From the NCBI RefSeq assembly GCF_021134715.1, contig NC_060021.1:8216501-8280500 (forward strand): a DNA stretch of 64,000 nt. Reading direction: 5' to 3'. Both the position numbers and the translations under genes were made by a program. The notes under the pieces were generated by a model that was given only the letters and a program-made list of their open reading frames with translations, was not told where the DNA came from and did not search any database. Source of the DNA: Daphnia pulex (lineage: Eukaryota; Arthropoda; Branchiopoda; Diplostraca; Daphniidae). Shown here in pieces: positions 51,612-64,000 of the stretch (position 1 is its first letter; every line of letters begins with the position of its first letter).

Positions 51612-54600
51612 CGAATTGTCCCTTTGATCCTTAAATTTAAATAAGCAAAACAAACAACAACTTGATAAGATTTTGTGCTTGGTTATTTGTGAACTCAAAA
51701 TTACTAACCCAAATCTAGAGCAAATGTAATAGGCAACACTTCAACACTCGCCTTATTGTGTCACAGTGGCTGTATCAAAACAAGGACTATGAATAACTCG
51801 TGAATAAAACTGTGTTAAATTGTAAATGTGTGCCGAATGATGACATCAGACCGCTCACGTATCATCTCGTTCTATTGGGTGAACGCGTGATCTTGGCCAT
51901 CTTCCGACCCAAACTTTTGACTCTTTGACGTAGAGACGTGTCCAATTACCCGTTTTGACACCCACAGTAGATGGAGGGTGGAGGGTTTAAGTGTCCGAAA
52001 TAAAATAAAAAAATCTCTCGTCTTCATGCCACCCAACTTGCAACTCTTCATCGTTTCGTTTGATTTCTTTCCCTTTCTCTTCTTCTTTTTTGATCAATTT
52101 CTTCTCTGTCGGTGATGTGCGAAGATGTCATGCCGTGTGGTGTCTCGTCCCCGCGCAGCAGAGACTGCCGCGTTTCTATATATCTTTTTGAAAGCCCTTA
52201 AAATTGATCGGAATAAGAACAGGAAAGACACGTCAGACGATCGACACAAATTGGCCGTCGCGTTGATGCTCCGTAAATTGAAACGGATCGGCACACGAGA
52301 GAGATACAAAACCCCCGTGACCGGCACATGTTGTAGCGGCAGGCTAGTTTCTTGATATTTACAAGAATCCGACCAAATAAGTTAACAGAAAAAAGGGAAA
52401 AACAAGGCGATAGGGCACTAACTCTTGATTTCTGAATGAAAGGAGCTAGAGGTGTTTAAAAAACAAAAAGGAGCGAGTCAACAAACTTACGTATGCTCGC
52501 GCTGTACATCGAAAGAATGGCGACTACAAACAAGGGAGATTGACTCGAAGCGGATGGCTTTAAATATTCATTTTCCACGGTGTAGTACACACACTATACA
52601 CAGGAGCAAGGACGACTCATAAGGGCTCTCCCCCTGGATATCCTCTAAAGATGGCAGAAAGATTCTAGGGCCCACCCTGAAAACGACGAGAGCGCGCGAA
52701 AGGATTGAGTTGCAAATCCGCTCGACCGTTTTTCTTCTCTCCTATCAGAATATAAACGCCTTCATGTCTCTCTCCTGCTACTCCTTCTTCCTATTCCTAC
52801 GGCATAAGTGTGTTTATACACATACATGTATATAAATACTATAGGGCTCCTGATGCTCCTAGCGCTCTTTCGAGAAGAATGCTAAAAAGCTTTTTTCTCA
52901 GATGGATAGCGGATGGAGTAGACACAGACACACACATTTCAATATGGTCTAGGAAAAAAGGATGTCAAACAAAGACTATATCCTTCTATGATGTGAAAGA
53001 TAGATATCATACCGAGACGTAAAAAAAGGGAAAATGTTGGTTCAAATTGGATCGATTGATGTTGGCGTTGAAACCCGAATAGGACGAAAGACAAGAGATT
53101 CCATAGTGCCTCGTCTGTGATGGCCCTGTGTGTGGTAATAGGAGAATAAGAGACACGTCAAAAACCAACAAAAATGGCGAATAAAAAATCAAGAATGTGG
53201 AGCGGGCGCAGGACGCGGATACGCAAGAGTCTCATAACCCAAATAAACATGTATATATATAGCGTGAGCGGCGGCTCACACAGTCTATATATAAGGCGGT
53301 TGCAATCTGCCCGGCCTTGTGGGGGTCGTGAATAAATCACCAGTTGACTCACTTTGTGCCGGCAAACTTACCATGCGGCCGCCGGGCCTATTAAAGTGGC
53401 AACAGCATGCAGTCGGGGGCTATATAGACGGGGATCGTTTTCTTTTCATCTTCGAGTCCCTTTAGCAGGAGCAGCAGAGACGTCGCTCTCTTCTCTTGTG
53501 TGATCCGCGCCAGCGATGGAAGGAATGACGCGCTGAATATATGTGTCTAAGGGAAAGGACGAATAAAGGCCAAGACATCCGCCGCATCCATCACTCACTT
53601 TGAAGATGGGCGGGATCGTTCTCCCCCCTCTCCTGCGAATAAAGGTTGGAAAGGCAAAACACAAAATATCAGACGACAGATAGAAAGGGGCCAAATCGTC
53701 ATTGCATCAAATCGATTGATGTGCGGCTTCTCTAACCCCCCGGCTGAGGTCGGAAATCCAGCAGCAGCTATTCCGGAATGCGGAATAAAGAGACTATGGT
53801 ATTATATATCTTATATCCACACAGCACGCACATATCGTTTTTAACTGCATCTCGACTATGAGACCTGCTAACCCCCGAACGGATTTATTTAAAATCGAAT
53901 CGTTTGCAAAAGGAAATTTAGAAGAGCAGCCGAAATTCCCAGATGCAAAACGTAGAGATGGGAATCAGGGACGCCGTTCTCTCTGATATACATGTATATA
54001 ATTGACACACGCATATATCAGTCGACGTCAGAAAGCGGCTGGTTGCTGTGTGTACACTAAGGAAATATTCCAATGCAACAGCAGAGAGAGAGAGAGCTAC
54101 AAAAAGACATGGAAGCAGCAATTATGTGTTGGCCTTCCGGACGTAATTAGGCCGTGTATGCGCTCGACACAAACAGAAAAGCAGCAGGAGCAGGAGCAGG
54201 AGCCTATATAGTAGTAGTAGCTGGGCCGGCATTGATGTGTACAAGATACGATTTTCATACATCCTTATTTGTGTCTACTCTGTATACACACACACACGCA
54301 TAGAGTTTGAGGAGCCCCCTGATTCTTGGGGTATATTGCATCAGTGATGAGGATCACGTTCGCGGACCTCGCTCCTTACTCGCGAGTCATCTCCGGCGTC
54401 GTTACGAGCTTCAAAGAAAGCAATAAACACTATAACCTGGTGCGCCTACGCCCTGCCTACGACTGGGTGTAAGAGCGATGCTCTCTAACGCGCGTCCCAT
54501 GTCTCTCTATAGCACTAAGTATATACTCTGTGACCAGTTTATGTCTTTTGGTATACTGGCTACTATTAAAAGGATCCTCAAGCCCAATCATCCAGCAAAA

Positions 54601-56147
54601 ACCCCAGCACCTACATAGGCTGCAAAGGAATTAAGTCATAAAAAGCTCAAAACGACAGAGATATTTCCAATTGTAATTTCTTTGGTGAACGAAATTTGAA
54701 AAAAAAAGTCGAAAATTCATACGTCAAAAGTTGACGGATTCTCTCTCGATCGTCGGGTGTGTATTTTATAAACAAGAGGAAAGTTTCAAGGTATATAGAC
54801 ACACATCCATCCCTATACAGACTATTGAATGACGGGAGGGGGGAGCGCCGCTGATGGGCTCGGCCGGGAGCTCATTTGCCTTTGTCGTGATGAAATCGAC
54901 CGTATCACGCGACGACAGCAGACAACAGGAGCTAGAGAAGTCGCAATATGTAGGCGCAGTCTATAAAAAGGGGGTTGAAAGCAGAGAGAGAGCCCGTGCG
55001 ATGTTAAAGTAGGAGCAGCAGCAGCAGGTCTGTTTCTTTTTGATTAAGAAAGTCGACACCTTTATTTCTTTTTTTCCCTCACGTCACGTATATAAGCCGA
55101 GCTCCTTTTCTATTCCCGATCGGGAGCGCTCCTTATTTTTTTTTCAATCCGCCTCCTGTGTGTGGCTCCTTAATATCAAAGGCCGCAGTTCTCCCATAGT
55201 GTTTTCTCAACGCGTCAATGAAGGATTGTTTTCCTGCGTCTTAAATTTTAATATTGGCCTGTTGTATATAAGACGTCCTCCTTTTTTACCCCCGCGCGCG
55301 TTCCCATATAACCGCCAGGATATAAAATATCACGGTGCCAGGGCTCTCCCGCGTTCACGTCATCTTTTTTTTTGTGTGTGCCAGTTGAAACAAAAGCGTG
55401 GGGGGAGAGAAAGAAACTGGGTGGCAGCCGAGAAGACATAAATAAGCCATTATCGATGCGGGAAACCGAGTGTCGTATCTGCGCGACAGGAGTCGGATCA
55501 GTTGGCTATATTATAGCTGTGCGAGCGGATCTAACCGGAAGAATGGAAGCAGACGAAGTCTGAAAAAGAGGGGGGAGAGAGAATACACACACACACACAA
55601 TAAATACAAATAAGAAAATCTTAAGAGAGAGACTCCGGCCCCCCTCTCTCGCCAGCCAAGTGCCAAAAGATGAAATGATGATGTCGTCGCTAGATCTTAA
55701 TTATAATAGGAGCCTCCAGCTCATCATCATCGGCCCGCCCGTCGGCCATTAATGCGGATTCAAAACTAGCTCGCAATGATTTATCACGGAAATCAACTCT
55801 CTCACCCAGCAGCAGCACCACCAGCCAAAGTCCTACACACACACACACACTCGGCATCTTCTGGCGCGACACATCTCATTGCTGCTCGTCACACACACGT
55901 GATTTCCTTCTCTGCCCGACTTTCTTCGCCAAGGCAAAACTTTGATTATATCATTCAAATCAAATCCCAACAACTCTAGCAGATTTAAACTGTCAGTTAT
56001 ATTATATAGAAAGGCGCCGGGAGAGATTGTTTTTCAACGGGACAACTTGTATTCGGCTGTGCTGCCATATATTATGATTACTTGCATTACATTATTGAAC
56101 AGTAGACATTATTTTTACTCAAGATATTTATTCGCTCTTGGCCTCCG
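51612..56147. other. Intergenic with weak exon candidates
   Basis: No firm gene. Microsatellites and AG-rich tracts are frequent. A minus-strand pair at 53,632-53,599 and 53,546-53,446 can be spliced in frame (listed separately). GTAAGT donors on the minus strand also occur near 52,490 (just after ATGTACAGCGCGAGCATAC) and near 53,371, without convincing partners. A plus-strand frame at 52,125-52,355 is unremarkable. Confidence 0.45.
53446..53632 (-). CDS. Two-exon candidate, gene end (uncertain)
   Basis: On the minus strand an acceptor (CCTTTATTCGCAG) precedes a 34-base segment, 53,632-53,599, ended by GTGAGT. A 52-base intron then leads to CTTTCCCTTAG and a second segment, 53,546-53,446, ending in TGA. 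Joined, they read ERGENDPAHLQN, then TYIQRVIPSIAGADH, and end AAPAKGTRR. Phase and splice signals agree, but there is no poly(A) signal nearby, no upstream exon and no known similarity. Confidence 0.18.
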
Positions 56148-57431
56148 TTTTTGAGCGGTCGGGAGTTTGATTTTTTATCATTTCTAATTTCAAATTATCG
56201 ATCGAACTTTCGTATTATCGTAATTCGTAAGCATGCTGATTAGAAGAAAATTGGACAAGTGTCGTCTGCTGACTCTGCTCTTGTTCACTTGTTGCAGTTA
56301 AAAATTTCGAGACGACAAAATTCAAGCATGATTCAAGATTAGATTTATATTGTTATAGATTTATTTGTTTTTGACAACCGTCATACTCCATGCTGTTTAG
56401 CAGGTAAATAAAACTAAAAATACAAATAGAATGATACTGGTAGCTATAGAAGAGTCAAATCTGTTCCAAATTTATGAAATGCTAGTTGCCCCTGTTGATG
56501 CATGACAGTTTGTTTGTCCTATGTAACCTTTTGCTTTTTCTTTTTTGAATATTTGTTGCCAGAGCCAGCCATCATTATAACACAATATGCAAGGTTTTTT
56601 TTGTGCATGTGTTAACCTGTCACCAGCAACAATGTCAGGATCTTGAATAGGTAATAATTTTCGTTACTTTTATTGACCTGTGACCTAATGGTCTTAGGTA
56701 ATTAATGCAGTGTATTACATGTAAACCTTTAATTCTCCCATTTATTAATAATTAGGGTTTACCCAGCGTCTCATTTTAAAATTTTCCTGACTTGTTGTTT
56801 TTGTCAATATTTTCTGCCGATATTTATTTGTAACCTATTTTCTATTTCTATTTAGATAAAAAGCATCCCATTGCATTGGAATGCAATTGAATGCACTGCC
56901 AATCGAGTTACGGATCATTATCAATTATCATCATTTTCCCCTTTCTTCTTTAAATATCCTCGTGTACGCCCATGTGAATGTGGGTGTATTCACGAGGACA
57001 CACTTCATACCCTATCCCGTCTGGTGTGTTTTAACTCTTCATCGGATGGATGGAGCAACTGTAGATGCCTGGCTGTATTTCCCAGGCACAAAAGTAGGAC
57101 AAAATTGATCTCTATTCTTCCTTTTTGACAATTTTTGGTGGGGTTGATTATAAATCGTTAGTACGTAGTCAAGGAGTATGTTTATTCCTGAGCTAGACAG
57201 TTGACTGCAACTGTTTTCTCTCTCCGTTTTGGTTTTTTCTCAGTCAGGTTTACTGAAAATCTCATTTGTCGAACGACTGCAGATTAGGTTTGTTTTGTTT
57301 TGAACCTAACAACTTTGTCTGTGGGTAGAAAACTATCGCATTCGAAAATATTTGAACTTGAACACTTGAAGCCAATTGCAACAAGACCAATTTTTTGACC
57401 AAGAGGGACATGCCGCCACACCGGCACCTCC
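56148..57431 (+). mobile_element. Dispersed repeat family, copy C
   Basis: A single unit of the family, 1.28 kb, beginning TTTTTGAGCGG and ending CACCGGCACCTCC. It aligns along its length with copy B and with the right arm of copy A. It keeps one GATGCCTGGCTGT and the block GTGTATTCACGAGGACA. A segment of about 230 bp between an acceptor-like CTATTTAG (near 56,855) and a GTAGG (near 57,093) stays open in one frame and includes VNVGVFTRTHF and DGATVDAWLYFPGTKVG. Related strings occur in copies A and B, so a decayed protein-coding exon is possible. No transposase was identified. Confidence 0.8.
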
Positions 57432-60400
57432 GCGTTCGCCCTCTCTTATGTAAATGTTATCTCCATTAACCCTTGCACAGTATACAGACACACTCCGGTG
57501 TCTTGAGGATTCCATATCGACTATATACGGAGAAATAGATCAGAAAATCGGGAGCGATTTGGCATTGAGCTCACGTTTTGTCGTTGGCTGCTGGGGAGGA
57601 GTGGGTGGAATAAAAGAGAAGGGGGAAGGAGGATCGTGTAAATATATCCATCGGTATCTCGTCGGTGGTAGGCCATTATTCAAATGCCAAGCTGACGAGA
57701 CTAGGCCTCAAATACGAGTCCAGGGGATCATGTGTGTAAGATCGGGTTTTGATACCGCCACACAACGCATTTTATTACGGACTAGACGTCTAGGATAACG
57801 CTTGATTTTTGGGTTGAAAAAGGTCGTTTATGCAGAGTTTGATGGCGTCATGTGACATTAACTTTGAGACGAGTTACACCTCGATGCAATCTATACAGAC
57901 TTATGCATACGTACCGTGAATAATGCATACCTGCGCAAAGTGTGTGTTAACAACTTCAAATGACAACGTTTCCGTTGGTCTATATTGTACACGGTAAAAT
58001 ATGGAAACAATGGCGTTGCAATTTCTTTATTTCGTTAGAAACGTGAGTTTTCTGCAGGCGTTAATAAACTAGACTGTTCTTGTTTGCATACGAATATAAT
58101 TAAAATTCGGCAATGTAATCTCAGGTCATGTGTCTAGTCCCAGATTTTTCTTTTTTCTTCTTTGATATCAAAGTCAAATGTCGGAAAAGTCAAAAGTCAA
58201 ATGAAATGTCGGGATGAGATATTGGAAAAGAGTTAAGTGGGAACTGATGCGGAGCCCAATGGCCGCCGCCGCCCTCCACCATTTTCACAAAGTTCTCCAA
58301 TTGATGGGCTGGCATTTTTCTGGTTCATATTTTGTCCAACCGAGTGGGAGTAGCTCTTCGATTAATATCTTTCAAACCGATTTTTCGTTTTTCTATACAT
58401 CGCGACATCATATCTTCCCCCCTTTTTTATGTAGATGTATAAGTGTGCGGAAAAGATCGCATTAGTTCTCCCGACGACTGCACCGTGGCTCTTATTAATC
58501 ACTTTTTTCTTTTCCCTCCCGCATAAATTGTTCACTCGACGAAATCTATTTCAGACGAACAGATTTCCGCGATGGGGCCACACAGCCACACACACACGCC
58601 CTTTTGATGGATGCCGGATATATTATAGATATGTTTGGCCGACAGATCGTACGCGGACGGGACCTGTTTGTAGTACAGATTAATGCACGACACTCTCTTT
58701 TTTTTCTTTTCCCGCGATCCTCCCATCGTCCGCACTTTTACACACACACGGAAAAAATAGGGGGGGGCTGGACATGGCGCTTGCCCCTTTATTTTTCTTA
58801 TGATTCTCCAGTTGGAAAAAAATGGGGAGCCAGCAGAGAATATCGGGTCGCGAGTCAAAGCTCTATAGCTGTTAAAGAATGATTGCCGACAGCCCGTTTA
58901 TCATCGTGTTAGCGTTCGGACGACGTCGGCGACGACGACCGCCGAGTAGGAGGGGTGGGAGAGCGTCGTTACACACAGACCGAGGCGTCGGTCTCCGCCC
59001 TTTGCGTTCTTGGGACAATATATATATAACCCATATATTGTGCAGAAGATAGAAGCTTCTTCTTCTTTTTATATAGATCCGCCCCAGCGGCAGCAGCATC
59101 CGCATTTCGACCAGATTAGACCAACAAGCGCAGTGAGCTCTTTTTTTTTTTCTTCTTCTTCTTCACCAGGATTTACCTTCCATCACGAATGATGACCATA
59201 TACACGCGGTCGTGAAAAGACAAAAAAAGGGGAAAAAAATAAAAACGAGCCGTCGACAGCAGTCGGACAATAAAATTTGCGCGTGAAACGTCCCCCCTTT
59301 TTCTTTTTCTTATCTTCCGCCTACGCGAATTATCTCAAAATCTCAAAAGATCGTTCAAATAATTTCCCCGCTATTATTCGGAATGTATATATGCCCACTG
59401 GGGTGCGATCTAATTGACCGCTTCGTGGAGTGTGTACAAATTTCTCGACACACACACACACACAATAAGGAAATCGTCTTCCGGGGTCTCCCCTCCGTCC
59501 GTTTATGTTAAAACGAGTCAATCTCATTCATGAACAATAGCCAGAAAGGGGAGTGGGGTGTCTGGGCTCTTATATAACTGACCCCACTGGTCGTCTATAT
59601 TGGTTTCTTATAAACACACACACACACAGAGAGGGGAGGAGAGGGCGACGAAGAGCATCAAAGAGCGGAGGATCTAGCGAGAAGAAAAAAGGGTCGGCAA
59701 GATTCCTTCATTAGAAACTAGGAGCCTATATAGGAGCCGACTTGGGAGCTTTATATAATAATATGAAAAGGGCGACAACAAGCGCGCACATAAGAAAAAA
59801 CGTTAGGGGTGTGTGTGTGTGTGTGTATAGCGCTGGCTGAACATTCAACCCAAAAGGGCAGGCTCGTTCGGTCTCACCCTGTTGTGTGTGTGTGTGCGAG
59901 AGCTTAATGAAAAATAATGTGCACCTTCCACAACCAGCGAAAGACTTCCTCTCTTGCGCGTCGTCGTCGTCGTCGTTGCTTTTCTCTCTCCCTCGGCAGT
60001 CTCTATTGTATTGGCCGGAGAGAGCGTCGTCGTCGGCGTCGGTTAGACTATTGCTCCGGCCGCTGCTGTTGTGCCCTTCTATTATTGTTGGCATCTTCAT
60101 CTAGATTTTATTTACGAACCCAAACACACACCCGCAGAGAGCGAGAGAAGCCAATAATAACCTCAAAAAATAATAATAATAATATAAAAGAAAAGAAAAT
60201 GAAGGGGGAAAAAAACTTGGATAATCAAAAAGCGTCGCGACGCTTTCATTCGTCACGCCTCTTTTCTTTTCTCGCTATTCTTTTATTTCTGGAAGAAAAA
60301 AAGAATAACTAATCAGCAAACTATTGTGATTTCTTCTTCGACACGAGTTTTGATTGAATAATTAATAACTTTTTTTCCTTCCCTTGGTAACATTTTAAAA

Positions 60401-63400
60401 TATATAGATGAACTCTGGTAATAAACGACCGAGAAAATATCCAATATTAAGGCGTTTGCAACTTATATATTCTCCCCGCTTTTTTTGTTCATATGTTATA
60501 TAGTCAATCACACCGCTCGCCCGATGTATAAAAGATATAACCAAAAATGGGCGGCCTCTTATAAATCTCCTTCTCGGATCTCTATTCCTCCATCCCAGCG
60601 CAGTGCACACGTTATGTACGTATGTCATTCTTTTCATGTGCTGGGTTAGAGGTGTTTTTTTTTTCTTCGCTCCGAGGCACGTTATGGAGAAATGAGCCCG
60701 TGTACACACACAGCACCAACTCACGTGTAATACGCGTCCATACACGCTGCTGCTGGGCTGGGCTGGGCTGTTGCGGGGTATATCATGTCTATAAGGAGCG
60801 CTAGGAAGAACTTTTTTCATCTGTTGGTTGGCGTCGCATTCACTCCATTTATGACGGCTCAATTCTTTACTCGCTTTTATTATTATGATCACCACGCACC
60901 GACATTTTATTTATTCATTGTGGCGGATGCGGTGCTGTGTGTTCGCCGTTTTTTGATCCAGCAGCGGACGCCAATCGATTGCCGACGGCCACCCATCCAT
61001 TGGCGATGGTGTTATTCCGATTGGATAACTTATTACAATGTAGACACACACGGCACATTAGCGCTAAATTCGCCTCAGGTTCTTATTCCAATCATCGGCT
61101 GCTGCGTTCAGTTCCTTGACAACCATCAAAGTTTTCTTTTTTACCTTTCTCTCTCTTTGTTAGACAGGTGTTTTTTTCTCATTACCACAATAGAGTTGGC
61201 GCGTGTATATCATCCTTTTATTTTTTTATTTATTTTTGAAATATTTGCCAGCTGCTGGAAATGTAGACACACACACACCAGTTGTGATTTCTTATTGATG
61301 GGAGGGACCGGGCGAGAAAAAGTTTTCAAGGTTTTCTTTGCCCTCTATGCACACAGAAGTTTTAGACGGCGGGTGGCGGGTGGCTTTAAGGGTTGGGGGG
61401 GGGGGGGGGGGGCCGACGACGTAACGTCTATGAGGATACGGTTCGATTCGGTTGCCTAGTGGCACGAAGCCGTGCGGATGAAAACAGGCGACGTATTATA
61501 TATACATCCAACACACAGACGGAATCAAAATCAAATGGGGAGGAGGGACTTTGAGAGAAGCTGAAACGTCAAACGGCCGCTCTTCTCCAATCGAGCGAAA
61601 TATTATCGTAGAAAAAGAATCAAAATCAAAAGGAGAGAGAGGTAGCACAGGAACAAGAAAAAAACACACTTTCCGTGTACAGTATTTATTTTCAATATTT
61701 AAAGATACAAAAGAAGTTGAAGGGAAAAAGAATTCGACAGGGTGGGTTTGATAGCGTCGGTCGAATTCACGGTAATACCATCAGGGCTCTAAAATATATA
61801 GACCGGTGGGGTCCGTATATACAAGTCTAGGAAGCAGTGAGTCTATCTTAAAAGATATCTATCGTATATATGTACAAACAAGTCACAGTGTTCCATGTAT
61901 ATAAGTCTCGGGAATATTCTAAAAGAGTAAAAAAAGGAGTGTATAGACGGGCGGAAAGGGGGAAAAAAACGAAGGACACAGGACAGGGTTCGACTTGGGC
62001 AAAATGAAGACAAACGACGATAAGATCCGGCTGCGGCTTTTGATCAATCCCTCCTCCCCTCGACCACACGCAGAGAAAAACCTACTGGGGTTGGCCCCTC
62101 CTTCTGTTGAAAGGCTAAATAAGCGACGACGTCGTCGTGCTATGGTACTGCTGGTCTCCAGCAGCAGCACATCAAGGATATATTAGAAATATAAAGACAA
62201 AAAGGGGCAAAGAAAACTTTTCTATATCCGCCGAGCGATCGGCTTGCCAATTTTGCGGCCGAGGGGGGTAAATCTTTTGGCTATACAAAAGATATGACGT
62301 GATCCATCAGCTATCAATCACCATCTCTCTGCAGCTAGCTAGCTTGCTCTTTCAACGGCCTACAACCCTACACGTGTATTGTTATTTGTTTCAGAACTTT
62401 GTCCATACAAAATCTCCCAATGAGGCAATAAGAAGAAACAAAACAAGACCAATCCATGACAAACTTTTCCATTTGGTGGTTTTTTTTTCTGAATATATAT
62501 ACAGATTTGATTTGTGGCTGTGTATCGAAAGTATAGAAACGGAGCTCATTGAAGGAGGCACTCCCGCGCTTCGATGATATGATAGAGCACGAAGAAGAAG
62601 AAAAACCTTGCTCAGATTTTCTATAGAAATCGTTTTTGACAATAGCTTTATACTTGTCTTTGTCGCCCTATCTCTCTCTGCTGTGAGGAAGAGTCTCCAC
62701 GGTCATCTGGAAAAAATGCAATCGATTCAGCAATGGATTTACACTGTATACATGTCCAACGTTTCTTTATTTTCTTTTCAATCGTTGAAAGTAGTTTAAC
62801 ACTAACAAGCTCATCGGCTTGTTCTATACTCTTTCGCCAAATGATGGCAACTTTAGATTCCCCTTATGTGTGTGTGGCCTTCTTATGACCGTCGACAACT
62901 GGAAAGCTATCGTGAGTCAAAGGTACATATAAATCAAAAAAAGAAGAAGAAGAAGAAGAAACCTTACTTATATACTCGATAATCAGCTGCTGAGGATCGG
63001 CTTTGGTCTTGGCTGATGATGCGAAGGCGGATTTCCGTCCCAATAAGAGATCTATATACTCTTCTCTAGTAGTAGGTAGTCGTCTTCGAGTCTTCTTCTT
63101 CTTTTAGTTTCTTTTTCTCCCCCCTTGTCGGCTTTTTAAGAGTTTTCTTCTTCTTCTTTTACTTCTTCTACTTCTTGTCGGCGTGTGTGTGTGTTTTTTT
63201 AAGGTCGGAGAGTCTAGTAGAAAACTCTTGAGCGAACCTATTGAAACTGATCAGATGGTTCTAATTAGCGCGTGTTTCCACTTCAATTTCAGATGAGCAA
63301 AGGGAGGAGCTGATGATTCAAGAACCACTGAATGATCGGGCTCTTCGGACGACATATATCCTCCGTCGAGATGCGCGCGCAATTCGAAATAATCTGAACA

Positions 63401-64000
63401 AAAAAAAAATCCCAACCCCGGATCGTGGATCTGGCGAGGGTATAGACACACACACACACACACACAACAGGATCGAGAGAGTGTGTGTGTATAGTGGGTG
63501 GCGTATAATGTTATTGGATGAAAGTGATAGAGAGAAGGTTGAAAAGCAGAACGCCACCGGCTGGAACGTGTCAGTTGACTCGGCACGATCGGCAACTCAA
63601 GATCGAAGCAGCAGTGAAAAGGGCTGACATTTTTCCCGCTTGAATTTTTCAAATAATCAACCACAAGTTTCGGTTTATAGACCCTCCAACCCGAAATACC
63701 AGAAATTAGATTGAACTTCTTCGACCGCGCGGTTCGATTTTCGCTGAAACATTCGACATGGTCGTGAAATCGGCCCGGCAGCCGCCAAAAAGAGCCGACA
63801 ACAACAACGAATCGTGTTACTGTTATTACCGCCACTATTAAACATTTGATACAATTAAAAAAAAAAAGAGAAACAAGAAAACAGTTGGTGATTGATTTAA
63901 CTGCCTGGAGGAGATTTAGGAAATTGAAGCCGAGCATGGCTAAAAAGATGTTAGGCTCTGTGTCGCAATTGATTCTCTTCTTCTACTTCTCGGCCAATCC
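57432..64000. other. Gene-poor, microsatellite-rich right flank
   Basis: No gene can be supported. The stretch contains CA/GT tracts (for example 59,810-59,827 and 63,446-63,490), a G18 run at 61,395-61,412, many CTT/GAA runs and TATA-like strings. A minus-strand two-part frame near 63,050-62,669 has acceptable splice signals but no known similarity. The long open frames at 60,785-61,459 and 63,251-63,937 run through homopolymers or CA repeats and look like chance. Confidence 0.5.
61395..61412 (+). repeat. G18 homopolymer
   Basis: Eighteen consecutive guanines on the plus strand, followed by GGCC-rich sequence. The length is likely variable and prone to assembly error. Confidence 0.9.

Noticed and set aside
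57454..57798. 114-codon frame starting just past repeat copy C
   Set aside because: No known domain and a Gly/Lys-rich low-complexity middle; its closeness to the element may mislead.
60785..61459. 224-codon plus-strand open frame with several hydrophobic stretches
   Set aside because: It runs through a G18 homopolymer and T-rich tracts, has no recognisable domain, and a frame of this length is not rare by chance in 64 kb read in six frames.
63251..63937. 228-codon minus-strand open frame, and an overlapping plus-strand frame at 63,313-63,627
   Set aside because: Both read through the CA/GT repeats. Each strand has a good-looking acceptor, so they contradict each other. Neither has a known domain or a clear donor.

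Overview
The window looks like nuclear DNA of a compact arthropod genome, most likely a branchiopod crustacean of the Daphnia type. The reasons are metazoan multi-exon genes with short GT-AG introns (about 50-260 bp), very many CT/GA, CA/GT and poly-A/T microsatellites, and animal orthologues of Apc4, NCAPH2 and Nup98-96. The species is an inference; nothing in the sequence names it.

Layout. Positions 1-39,000 are gene-poor: simple-repeat-rich DNA with a 2.8 kb giant palindromic repeat (4,011-6,845), a second shorter relative of it (26,698-27,810), and one well-supported small gene on the minus strand (about 24,350-22,973). That gene is split over several short exons and encodes a 128-residue secreted prohormone-like protein with an amidation/tetrabasic cleavage site. 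A probable 3'-terminal exon of an unidentified minus-strand gene lies at 33,430-33,130.

Positions 39,049-51,620 hold a dense block of three complete genes whose exons I could join in frame: ANAPC4 (APC/C subunit 4, plus), NCAPH2 (condensin II kleisin-beta, minus) and the NUP98-NUP96 polyprotein gene (plus). ANAPC4 and NCAPH2 are convergent and their last exons overlap antisense. NCAPH2 and NUP98 are divergent across about 750 bp. All three products are linked to mitosis: APC/C drives anaphase, condensin II compacts chromosomes, and Nup98 is a nuclear pore protein that with Rae1 also restrains APC/C-Cdh1 in vertebrates. Whether the adjacency is functional is untested.

Positions 51,620-64,000 are again gene-poor and microsatellite-rich, with a third copy of the repeat family (56,148-57,431) and a few weak exon candidates. 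No tRNA, rRNA or CRISPR was seen. Most long open frames outside the three-gene block appear to be chance frames through low-complexity DNA. The most interesting items are the prohormone-like gene, the giant palindrome with an arm-specific 14-bp array, and the overlapping cell-division gene block.
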